Of a stretch of DNA of 64,000 nt, positions 27,352 through 35,257 are shown one piece after another. Position 1 is the first letter of the stretch; each line of letters begins with the position of its first letter. The notes under the pieces were generated by a model. It was given only the letters and a program-made list of their open reading frames with translations. It did not search any database and was not told where the DNA came from. Origin of the DNA: Salegentibacter sp. (GTDB lineage: Bacteria; Bacteroidota; Bacteroidia; Flavobacteriales; Flavobacteriaceae). The position numbers and the translations under genes are program-made. The stretch spans positions 1,118,514 through 1,182,513 of the forward strand of contig CP051246.1 in the NCBI GenBank assembly GCA_017795085.1, read 5' to 3'.

Positions 27352-28589
27352 AGAAGTTAAAAGAATTACTTTCTAATAAGCTAGTTCAAGATACCTTAAC
27401 CTATGGGCTTACCAATGCTCTATATACAGGACTCCCATTATTATTGCTGCCTTTTTTGGTGGTGGTATTAGATCCAGAGGAGTATGGTTTGGTAGATTTG
27501 TTTAGAAGTATTAGTATGGTATTGGTGCCTATTTTGGGTTTTAGTGCTGTACAGTCTATAGGCCGATTTTATTTTGATTTAGACCAAAGCAACTTTAAGC
27601 AGTTAGTGTCTTCTATCCAGTTATTTCAGTTAGGAATGGCAATTATTGCTTTAATGTTCGTATTACTAGCCTCATCCTGGCTTTCTGAAACCTATCTAAG
27701 CTTATTTTTACTGTCTATTGCTAATTTTTTATTTGGGCAATTCAGGGAAAGCTTGTTGGTAGTCTACAGAGTGACCAATAAAGCTAAATCGTATTTGGTG
27801 ATTAGGGTATTTAACATTCTACTAGAGTTAGCTATACTTTTTGTACTCTACAAAAGCTTGACCCAATTAGATTGGACTTTTAGAATATATCCTACCGTAA
27901 TAGCCTGTTTAGTAACAGCATTGCTGGTGTTATATCAGTTCCACAAATTAGGTTATACACTTTCTTTTTCAAAATCACTTTTGTTAAAGGCTTTAGCTTA
28001 TAGTTCTCCTCTTATATTACATATGCTTTCGGGGTATATTTTAAATATTGGTGACCGCTTTTTGATAAAATACTTTTTAGATGAAAAGGCTTTGGGTAAT
28101 TATGCTGTTGCTTATCAAATAGGAATGGCCGTCAATTTTTTTTACTCCAGCTTTAACTTAGCTTGGACACCTACTTACTTTAAATGGATGAAAGAAAGAA
28201 AATATATCCAAGTCAAAAAAGTAAAGAAGGTGGTGTATCTGGCATTACCAGGGTTAGGTTGTATCACATTTGGAGCTTGGTGGTTGTTTAGCAGTTTTTG
28301 GTTAACAGACTCTTCTTATTTAATTTCTACACCTATTGTTATAGTAGTGTTAGTTGCTAACCTTATTTTGTCTATTTATAAGTTTGAATCAAATTACTTT
28401 CTTTTTATAAAAAAAACCAAGCAATTGAGTTTGTTTACATTTATATCGGCTATGGCTTCAGTAGGGGCAAATATTTTATTAATACCAATAATGGGGATAT
28501 TTGGAGCTGCTATAGCAACTTTATTCTCGTTCATTGTAATTTTGGTTTTAGTAATTATTAATAAACGAAATCATGAAAAAATATATTAA
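27348..28589 (+). CDS. wzx: Wzx-type lipid-linked oligosaccharide flippase
   Basis: 413 residues with about 12 membrane segments and the MATE/polysaccharide-exporter pattern (PLLLLPFLVVVLDPEEYGLV near residue 25; ILNIGDRFLIKYFLDEKALG near residue 235). It would move undecaprenyl-linked repeat units across the inner membrane. It overlaps the preceding transferase gene by 4 bp and the acyltransferase gene by 17 bp. It is one of the two membrane proteins that define the Wzx/Wzy assembly route here. Confidence 0.88.
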   Translation: MKKLKELLSNKLVQDTLTYGLTNALYTGLPLLLLPFLVVVLDPEEYGLVDLFRSISMVLVPILGFSAVQSIGRFYFDLDQSNFKQLVSSIQLFQLGMAIIALMFVLLASSWLSETYLSLFLLSIANFLFGQFRESLLVVYRVTNKAKSYLVIRVFNILLELAILFVLYKSLTQLDWTFRIYPTVIACLVTALLVLYQFHKLGYTLSFSKSLLLKALAYSSPLILHMLSGYILNIGDRFLIKYFLDEKALGNYAVAYQIGMAVNFFYSSFNLAWTPTYFKWMKERKYIQVKKVKKVVYLALPGLGCITFGAWWLFSSFWLTDSSYLISTPIVIVVLVANLILSIYKFESNYFLFIKKTKQLSLFTFISAMASVGANILLIPIMGIFGAAIATLFSFIVILVLVIINKRNHEKIY

Positions 28590-29070
28590 AAAGACAATAT
28601 CCAATATTTTACTTTATTACCATGCCTATCGATACAATAAAGACTTATTAAGTGGTTGTAAGGTAAATGGAGCATGTAAATTTAATGGAAACGAAGTCTT
28701 TGGGAATAATGTGCATTTTAATGGGATAAAAATTTTTGGAGAAGGAAAAGTTATTTTTGGGGATAATTTTCATTCAGCAGAAGGCTTAAAAATGTTAACG
28801 TCTTTTCATAATTATAAAGGTGATAAAATACCTTATGACCATACTTTAATTACCAAAGGCATAACCATAGAAGATAATGTTTGGATAGGTCTAAATGTTA
28901 TTATATTAGGAGGTGTAACGATTGGAGAAGGCGCTATTATTCAAGCCGGAGCTGTGGTAGTCAAAAATATTCCACCTTTAGGTATTGCTGGCGGGAATCC
29001 AGCCCAATTGTTTTCAAGAAGAGATGAAAAACATTATTGTAATTTGAAAAAGTTTAATAAATTTCAATAA
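28573..29070 (+). CDS. Left-handed beta-helix acyltransferase
   Basis: 165 residues with hexapeptide repeats (KIFGEGKVIFGDNFHSAEG, ITIEDNVWIGLNVIILGGV) and C-terminal GGNPAQLFSRR, the pattern of O-acetyltransferases of the WcaF/maa group. It probably acetylates a sugar of the repeat unit. It overlaps wzx by 17 bp and is the last gene before a 434-bp gap. It could in principle supply the missing N-acetylation step of pseudaminic acid, but the sequence looks like the O-acetyl group of enzymes. Confidence 0.8.
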   Translation: MKKYIKKTISNILLYYHAYRYNKDLLSGCKVNGACKFNGNEVFGNNVHFNGIKIFGEGKVIFGDNFHSAEGLKMLTSFHNYKGDKIPYDHTLITKGITIEDNVWIGLNVIILGGVTIGEGAIIQAGAVVVKNIPPLGIAGGNPAQLFSRRDEKHYCNLKKFNKFQ

Positions 29071-29504
29071 ATAAAGCTGCATGCAAAATTAGAACTTTTA
29101 TTTTATAAAAGGCAGTCAAATTCAATAAGACATGTTTAAGCGTGAAAATACTACTAATTCGTTAATTATTTAAGAAAAAAATAACGGATGAGGTTCCCGA
29201 TTTATTTGTAGAGTTTCGTGTGAATATTCCAAAATACAAAAAAGACTTATTTCTATTGAAGATCAAGTAAAAATAATATCGTAGTCAACTTAAAAAAAAT
29301 GGCTGGTATAACTCAAGATAAGATAATTTTAAAAAACTATTTTGGAAAAAAGTATGCATTATAATATTGAAAATTTTAAAACATTGGGAGGGATTGTTTC
29401 TTTAACAATAATTAACCCTAAAACTGATGATACTATGCGAATGAAGAGAAATGTAGCTAATAAGTATATAAAAATTATATTAGAGTAATTAAATCTTTAA
29501 TATT
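29071..29504. other. AT-rich gap with decayed coding fragments
   Basis: A frame near 29187-29264 reads DEVPDLFVEFRVNIPKYKKD and stops; the 44-codon frame at 29354-29488 is listed separately. Neither has an identifiable family. The interval looks like a decayed insert between two capsule operons. The following GT4 gene has its own leader. Confidence 0.45.
29354..29488 (+). pseudogene. Short frame, probably a gene remnant
   Basis: ATG 29354 opens 44 residues ending at TAA 29486-29488, including ENFKTLGGIVSLTIINPKTD. The composition is protein-like, but it is too short for a capsule enzyme. It may be the C-terminal end of a lost gene. A small intact gene is less likely because the region upstream is full of stops in all frames. 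Confidence 0.3.
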
Positions 29505-30707
29505 ATGAAAATAGTTTATTTTTATCAGTATTTCTCAACCTCTAGAGGTTCATGGGGGACTAGAGTTTATGAGTTTGCTAAACAGTGGATTGAGGAAGGA
29601 CATGAAGTAACAATTATAACAGCCATTTATAGTAAGTCAGATTTAACAGCTACAAAATTTATAGAAACTCAGTACTTTGAAGGTATAAAAGTAAAGGTGA
29701 TTAATGTTAAAATTGATAATAAACAATCATTCTTAAAAAGGATTATTTCTTTTATCTTATTTAGCCTAATTTCGTCAGGGTATGCTCTAAAACTAAAAGC
29801 TGATGTGGTAATTGCGTCTTCAGGACCCATAACGATAGGAATACCAGGTTTAATTGCAAAATATATAAAAAAAAATAAATTAGTTTTTGAGGTTAGGGAT
29901 TTATGGCCGGAAGGAGCTATTGAATTAGGTGTTATTAAAAATCCTTTAGTGAAACGTATATCTTATTGGTTTGAAAAGATTTGCTATAAAGCATCCTCAT
30001 TTATTATAACACTTTCTCCGGGAATGACACAAAATATTCAAGATCGGTTCGGATTTCAAAATATTATAGATGTAACCAATGGAGCCAATATAGAATTATT
30101 CTCTACTAAAAAAAAATTACCATCTAATAAATTAATACCAAAGAGTTACGCTATTTATACAGGCAATATTGGAGTGGTAAATAATTCTTGTTGGTTATAC
30201 GAAGCGGCTAAGGAACTACAGAAAATGGGAAGGGAGGATATTCAAATAGTATTAATAGGTGAAGGTCAACAACGAGAAGAATTGGAGGCTTTGGCTAAAC
30301 GCGAATCTGTATCTAATTTTATTAGGTTAAATTTGATGCCTAAAAGTAATTTGGTAGCTTTTGTTCAAAACTCATTTGTTTCTTTGGTTCCTTTAAAAGG
30401 CTCACCTGTTTTAGACACTTCATCCCCTAATAAATTTTTTGAATCTTTGGCAGCGGGAGTTCCAATCATACAAAATACGCAAGGTTGGATGAAGGATTTT
30501 TTGTCTACACATGAAATAGGAGTTACATTAGACCCTAATAACCCAAAGCAGCTGGCAGAAGCCCTTGTTTATATGAAGGATAATAAAAATTTAACTAATG
30601 AAATGGGGGTTAAAGCTTCAATAGTGGCAAAAGAATATTTTGACAAAAATTATCTATCAAATAAAATGTTAAATGTGCTAGAAAAAGTAGTTAATGATAG
30701 TAATTAG
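29505..30707 (+). CDS. Glycosyltransferase family 4 (WbuB-like)
   Basis: 400 residues, GT-B fold. N-terminal VYFYQYFSTSRGSWGTRVYE with the glycine-rich loop, then the EVRDLWPEGAIELG signature at about residue 128 and the C-terminal donor-binding SPNKFFESLAAGVPII near residue 310. The family includes WbuB-type N-acetylfucosaminyl transferases. It overlaps the next gene by 14 bp and is followed by an SDR and a WbpL-type initiating transferase, a common trio that adds the second sugar to undecaprenyl-PP-sugar. Confidence 0.85.
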   Translation: MKIVYFYQYFSTSRGSWGTRVYEFAKQWIEEGHEVTIITAIYSKSDLTATKFIETQYFEGIKVKVINVKIDNKQSFLKRIISFILFSLISSGYALKLKADVVIASSGPITIGIPGLIAKYIKKNKLVFEVRDLWPEGAIELGVIKNPLVKRISYWFEKICYKASSFIITLSPGMTQNIQDRFGFQNIIDVTNGANIELFSTKKKLPSNKLIPKSYAIYTGNIGVVNNSCWLYEAAKELQKMGREDIQIVLIGEGQQREELEALAKRESVSNFIRLNLMPKSNLVAFVQNSFVSLVPLKGSPVLDTSSPNKFFESLAAGVPIIQNTQGWMKDFLSTHEIGVTLDPNNPKQLAEALVYMKDNKNLTNEMGVKASIVAKEYFDKNYLSNKMLNVLEKVVNDSN

Positions 30708-31590
30708 TGGTTCATCAGGGTTTATTGGGGGGAATTTAAAAAAAGATATAGATAGCTCAGTAGGGGTATCGCTACGGGTAAATAATTGGGAAAAACAATT
30801 TGAAGAAGCGAGTATCATAATCAATTTAGTAGGTAAAGCTCATGATCATAATAAAACAGCAACAGTAGATGATTATACCTTTGCCAATGTTCAATTAGCA
30901 AAAAAGGTTTTTAGAGCTTTTATTGACTCTTCTGCAACATTGTTAATACATATAAGTTCGCTAGCAGCAATTGAAGAGTATGAATCTAAAGTGCCCTTAA
31001 AAGAAGCAGATCCTTGTGCTCCAATTTCCTTATACGGTCAATCTAAAAGAGAGGCTGAAGTATGGCTTTTAGAGCAAAAGTTACCTGAAAATAAAAAACT
31101 TATTATCCTTCGTCCGCCTATGGTTCATGGTCCGGGCGATAAAGGAAATCTAAATTTTCTATATAAATTAGTAGCAAGAGGAATACCTTATCCATTAGCA
31201 GCTTATAATAATCAACGCTCTTTTATTTCTATAGATAACTTTTCTTTTTTTTTAAAGAAAATTATTGAAAATCAAGAAAAAATAAGTTCAGGAATTTATC
31301 ATATTGCTGATGATGAACCGATATCAACAAATATGATTATCGGAGTGATGAAAGAAGTTACGGGTAAAAAAGGCTTTAATTTAGCCATACCAAAAATTTT
31401 AGTAAATGGAATAGCAAAAGTTGGAGATACTTTGCCAATTCCTTTAAATTCTATTCGATTGAAGAAAATGACTTCAACACTTTTAGTTTCCAATACAAAA
31501 ATTAAAAGGGTTTTGGAAATAGATGCTTTGCCTAAGACCACTGAAGAAGGGATGTATACTACCATAAAAAGTTTTCAAGAAGATAAATAG
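30694..31590 (+). CDS. NAD-dependent epimerase/reductase (WbpV-like SDR)
   Basis: 298 residues with GSSGFIGGNL for NAD(P), a SSLAAIEEY strand, catalytic YGQSK near residue 110 and LRPPMVHGPGDKGNL after it. In comparable loci this SDR sits just before the WbpL-type transferase and reduces a 4-keto-UDP-sugar made by a WbpM-type dehydratase (35258-37228) to UDP-QuiNAc or UDP-FucNAc. That assignment is inference from the neighbours. It overlaps the GT4 gene by 14 bp. Confidence 0.85.
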   Translation: MIVISGSSGFIGGNLKKDIDSSVGVSLRVNNWEKQFEEASIIINLVGKAHDHNKTATVDDYTFANVQLAKKVFRAFIDSSATLLIHISSLAAIEEYESKVPLKEADPCAPISLYGQSKREAEVWLLEQKLPENKKLIILRPPMVHGPGDKGNLNFLYKLVARGIPYPLAAYNNQRSFISIDNFSFFLKKIIENQEKISSGIYHIADDEPISTNMIIGVMKEVTGKKGFNLAIPKILVNGIAKVGDTLPIPLNSIRLKKMTSTLLVSNTKIKRVLEIDALPKTTEEGMYTTIKSFQEDK

Positions 31591-31593
31591 TAC

Positions 31594-32556
31594 ATGGAAT
31601 ACACATTACTTGCCGTAGGCTTTTTACTTTTAGAGTTAATCTATTTTAAAATCGCCGATCGTTTTAATATTATCGATAAACCCACTGAACGGAGTTCGCA
31701 TACCGAAATTACCATTCGTGGCGGAGGAGTGGTTTTTGTTTTTGCCACTTTAGTATGGTTTTTAACTCATGGTCTTGAATATCCCTATGCTATTGTAGGC
31801 TTACTTTTGATAAGTGGAATTAGTTTTTTAGATGACCTCTATACATTGTCTAGTAAACTTCGGTTAGGCATTCAATTTACTGCTGTAGTTTTATTGCTAT
31901 ACCAAACAGGTATAGTTGAAACCTATAATTTAATTTGGACCGCAATAGCCTTAATAATTACTGTAGGCTTTACCAATGCTGTAAATTTTATGGATGGGAT
32001 TAACGGAATAACCGGCTTATATGCACTTGCCACCATGTTAAGTTTATGGTATATCAATCAAATAGAAGCCTTTACCCAAACCTCCTTTTTGATATATAAT
32101 GTAATAGGAGTATTGGTTTTTCTTTTTTTTAATTTACGAAAAAAAGCAAAATGCTTTGCAGGTGATGTGGGAAGTGTAAGTATAGCCTTCTTATTATCCT
32201 TTTGGATACTGAGCTTAGTATTAGAAACCGGGAGTATAGTTTACTTATTATTATTAGCGGTTTATGGAATAGATGCCGTATTAACTATTGTACATCGTTT
32301 GTTTAAAAAAGAGAATATATTTAAGCCACACCGTTCTCATCTATATCAATATTTAGCAAATGAAATGGGATATAGCCATGTGTGGGTTTCCTTTGGTTAT
32401 TTTCTTGCGCAAATGCTAATTAATATTGTTTTTATTGCTGTACTAGAAAATTCTAGTCTGAATGAATGGGTTCTACTCTTGACAACTATAAGTTTATTGT
32501 GCTTATTATATATTGGCCTAAAAAGAATTATTTTAAAAAATATAACAACTTATTAA
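31594..32556 (+). CDS. Undecaprenyl-phosphate sugar-1-phosphate transferase (WbpL/WecA-like)
   Basis: 320 residues with about 10-11 membrane segments. Family motifs: DKPTERSSHTEITIRGGG at the N-terminus, LDDLYTLSSKLRL, NFMDGINGITGL and the C-terminal CFAGDVGSVSIAF and HRSHLYQYLA. It transfers a HexNAc-1-phosphate to undecaprenyl phosphate and starts each repeat unit. It follows the SDR by 3 bp and is the only initiating transferase seen in the window. Confidence 0.9.
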   Translation: MEYTLLAVGFLLLELIYFKIADRFNIIDKPTERSSHTEITIRGGGVVFVFATLVWFLTHGLEYPYAIVGLLLISGISFLDDLYTLSSKLRLGIQFTAVVLLLYQTGIVETYNLIWTAIALIITVGFTNAVNFMDGINGITGLYALATMLSLWYINQIEAFTQTSFLIYNVIGVLVFLFFNLRKKAKCFAGDVGSVSIAFLLSFWILSLVLETGSIVYLLLLAVYGIDAVLTIVHRLFKKENIFKPHRSHLYQYLANEMGYSHVWVSFGYFLAQMLINIVFIAVLENSSLNEWVLLLTTISLLCLLYIGLKRIILKNITTY

Positions 32557-32679
32557 TTTATTATTACCAGAGTGGATATAATACCCCGGGACTTGTCTCG
32601 ATCGAGAAAAATTTTTCCGATATATACCTTGTGGGCTTGCCCCATATTCTTAAATATTTAAATATAGAAAATTAAAGAG
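32557..32679. repeat. Short repeat-like spacer
   Basis: Contains CCGGGACTTGTCTCGATCGA, resembling the GAGCTTGTCCCGATTTTAT text found at 33180-33200. No gene. Probably a degraded member of the intergenic repeats. Confidence 0.35.
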
Positions 32680-33111
32680 ATGGAAAAATCACCTTTATTA
32701 ATAAAAGGCGGTCACCACGAAGACGAACGTGGTAGGCTTATTTATAATAATAACTTTAATTTGTTTTCTTTTAATATTAAGCGCTGTTATAGCATTATGC
32801 CTAAAGGACTAAGGGCCTGGCAAGGGCATCAAAAAGAACAGAAATGGTTTATGGCTCTTGAGGGGATAATTTTACTTTTAGTGATAAAACCCGATAATTG
32901 GGAAAATCCTTCCTTCGATTTAAAAGTGAATAAATATATTTTAAAAGCTAATGATGGCGATGTATTACATGTGCCTGAGGGATTTATAACAGGTATGAAA
33001 CCCATTACAACCGGGGCAACTTTAATGGTATATTCTGATTTTACATTAGAAGAATCTTTGAAAGATGATTATCGTTTTGACAAGGAGCGTTGGCACTATA
33101 ATGGAAATTAA
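32680..33111 (+). CDS. WxcM/FdtA-like cupin, sugar isomerase family
   Basis: 143 residues, single cupin domain (GHHEDERGRLIYNNNFNLF, HQKEQKWFMALEGIILLLV, VLHVPEGFITGMKP). It resembles the C-terminal WxcM/FdtA sugar 3,4-ketoisomerase and RmlC-type epimerases of nucleotide-sugar pathways. It is soluble and lies between the WbpL-type transferase and the aminotransferase, so it may act on the 4-keto sugar from the dehydratase at 35258-37228. The substrate is not readable from sequence. Confidence 0.75.
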   Translation: MEKSPLLIKGGHHEDERGRLIYNNNFNLFSFNIKRCYSIMPKGLRAWQGHQKEQKWFMALEGIILLLVIKPDNWENPSFDLKVNKYILKANDGDVLHVPEGFITGMKPITTGATLMVYSDFTLEESLKDDYRFDKERWHYNGN

Positions 33112-33255
33112 TATATATTATCAGTATAAAAAATCAAAAATATGCAGGCTAAACGTCCAATGGTATTTTTACCTATCCCCCTGGAGCTTGTCCCGATTTT
33201 ATTTAGGAAGCTTTTATATTAGAGTAATCCAAATGTTTACTAAAAATTTATTTAC
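33112..33255. other. Short spacer with repeat-like text
   Basis: Includes CTGGAGCTTGTCCCGATTTT, found in degraded form in the spacer before the cupin gene. No gene. The following aminotransferase starts with GTG at 33256. Confidence 0.4.
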
Positions 33256-34422
33256 GTGAAAAAGCCCAGAATTTTGCTTTCTTCCCCACATATGGGCGGA
33301 ACCGAGCAGGACTTTATAAATAGAGCTTTTAAAGAAAATTGGATTGCCCCCTTAGGACCCAATGTAAACGGATTTGAAGAAGATATTAAAAATTATATTC
33401 TTAACTCCTTCCCCTCAGGGGGAGGCCGGGAGGGGGGTGCTATTGCCACCCTTAGTTCAGGAACCGCGGCTTTACATTTAGCACTTATCCAGCTTGGCGT
33501 ACAAGCCGGAGATGAGGTGCTTTGCCAGAGTTTTACTTTTGTCGCTTCTGTAAACCCCATTACCTATCTTGGAGCTACTCCTGTACTTATAGATAGTGAA
33601 AAAGATACGTTAAACCTTTGTTCCGTTCAATTAAAAAAAGCGATTAAAGACCGTATTGCTAAAGGTAAAAAGCCTAAAGTCATTATTGCGGTTCATCTTT
33701 ACGGGATACCTTATAAAGTAGACGAAATTAATGCAATAGCCTCTGAATTTGATATTCTGGTAATTGAAGATAGTGCTGAAGCCCTTGGCAGTACCTATAA
33801 AGGCAAAGCTTGCGGAACCTTTGGAACATTCGGGATTTTATCTTTTAACAGCAATAAAATTATTACTAGCGGAGGAGCCTTAGTTTGTTTATCGGAGGAA
33901 ATAAACCAACAAACCATTTTTTATGCAACTCAGGCACGAGATAATGGACCTCATTATCAACATAGTAAAATAGGATACAATTATTGTTTAAGTAATGTTT
34001 CGGCCGGAATTGGACGTGGACAGATGCAGGTTATAACAAAAAGAGTGGCTGCAAGAAGGGCCATGCACGAATTTTATATAGATTTATTCGCCGGAATTGA
34101 TGGCGTAACGGTTTTTAAAGTTACTAATGATGATTACTATAGTAATTACTGGTTAAGCGTGATTTTTATCGATGAAAATAAAACCGGGGGAATAAACAGG
34201 GAAAAGCTTCGTTTATACCTGGAGACCTATAATATTGAAAGCAGGCCGTTGTGGAAACCGATGCATTTACAACCCGTTTATAAAGATGCCCCTTTTTACG
34301 GAACCGGTGTGGCTGAAGGATTTTTTAAAACCGGGCTGTGTTTGCCTTCCGGTTCCAATTTAACAGAAGTGGAAAAAGGCAGGATTGAAAAAGCGGTAAA
34401 AGATTGTTTTTTGGGTCTGTAG
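33256..34422 (+). CDS. PLP-dependent sugar aminotransferase (PglE/DegT family)
   Basis: 388 residues starting at GTG 33256 (KKPRILLSSPHMGGTEQDFI). The PLP lysine lies in SFNSNKIITSGGALVC, after VIEDSAEALGSTYKG. It adds an amino group to a 4-keto-6-deoxy UDP-sugar, as PglE does after PglF. Its partner dehydratase is at 35258-37228, 835 bp on. Residues near 53-62 (SFPSGGGREG) look like an insertion relative to the usual YxxxxxxALSSGTAAL segment, caused by an in-frame repeat (33404-33437). The insert lies near the surface and the active-site motifs are intact. Confidence 0.87.
   Translation: MKKPRILLSSPHMGGTEQDFINRAFKENWIAPLGPNVNGFEEDIKNYILNSFPSGGGREGGAIATLSSGTAALHLALIQLGVQAGDEVLCQSFTFVASVNPITYLGATPVLIDSEKDTLNLCSVQLKKAIKDRIAKGKKPKVIIAVHLYGIPYKVDEINAIASEFDILVIEDSAEALGSTYKGKACGTFGTFGILSFNSNKIITSGGALVCLSEEINQQTIFYATQARDNGPHYQHSKIGYNYCLSNVSAGIGRGQMQVITKRVAARRAMHEFYIDLFAGIDGVTVFKVTNDDYYSNYWLSVIFIDENKTGGINREKLRLYLETYNIESRPLWKPMHLQPVYKDAPFYGTGVAEGFFKTGLCLPSGSNLTEVEKGRIEKAVKDCFLGL
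33404..33437. repeat. In-frame repeat insertion inside the aminotransferase gene
   Basis: CTCCTTCCCCTCAGGGGGAG with GCCGGGAGGGGGG following matches the C/G-rich hairpin type seen in intergenic DNA (for example CTCTCCCTCAGGGAGAG at 43840). The neighbouring gene text is AT-rich, so the segment stands out sharply. It keeps the frame open and adds about 10 residues. Confidence 0.5.
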
Positions 34423-35257
34423 CCTTCTGAAGATAATGTATAGTGTAGAATGTTGTACGTTATAAGGCCTTCGACAAGCTAGGCTGACAGTAGGAGATGA
34501 CTCTTCGGTAGGCTCAGAGTGACAGTTTGGGATTGGTCTTCGATGGGGTCCAGCTCCCTACCCGAAGTAAATTCGGGACAAGCTGAACTATATGGTTGAT
34601 GAAAATATTATGATATTTAGCTTTAAAGTTTTTCTAATTAGTTTATCTGTTTTAGCTGATGGGGTGCGAAATTGTTTTCGTTTTTATATATTTATTGCTA
34701 GCATTGGGTTTACTATCCCAGGAGCCTGTCCTGATTTTATGGAGAGCCAGCCTGGATTGAGGAGTTTCTTAAATATATACCTGGTGTACTTGCCCCGAGC
34801 TTGTTGCTTATAGTAATACAGGTTGTGATGAATGAAGTTAGATAATAAGAAAAGTGATCAAAATTGATAAGTCGGATAGAAGATATAGCTTATTATACGG
34901 CTCAAATGATTTTTATGCTAGGGTGTAAAAGTATCGGGTGAATAGGAAGCATTGTTGTGTGAAAGATTCGATTTTTCACGGGGGTATATTTATAATTAAT
35001 CGTTATGAGTAATAATATACATTTTTAGGTCATGCTGAACTCGTTTCAGTATCTAATATTTAGTGAGAATCATGAACATATACTTAGACCCTGAATCAAG
35101 TTCAGGGTGACGATATAACTTATTACGAATATTCAATATAATTATAATCTATAGGGAGTATTCCTTTATATTTTACTGATTTTTAAGTAAATTCAGTGAA
35201 AGACAGAAGTAAGAAGTATAATATAATTACGAACAGACCATTAGATTAATTAAAATT
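34423..35257. other. Repeat-filled intergenic region (about 835 bp)
   Basis: No real gene. It carries, from left, an AATGTATAGTGTAGAATG unit, GGCCTTCGACAAGCTAGGCT and CGGTAGGCTCAGAGTGACAG repeats, AATTCGGGACAAGCTGAAC, and at 35087-35112 a GACCCTGAATCAAGTTCAGG copy. The frame at 34592-34813 is an accidental reading of AT-rich DNA with no family match. Confidence 0.65.
35087..35112. repeat. CTGAATCAAGTTCAG hairpin repeat
   Basis: GACCCTGAATCAAGTTCAGG then GTGACG. It is nearly identical to the 13561 copy. It lies about 145 bp upstream of the dehydratase gene. Confidence 0.6.

Noticed and set aside
34592-34813. 73-residue frame between the aminotransferase and dehydratase genes
   Set aside because: It lies in repeat-derived, AT-rich DNA with no start signal or family resemblance.
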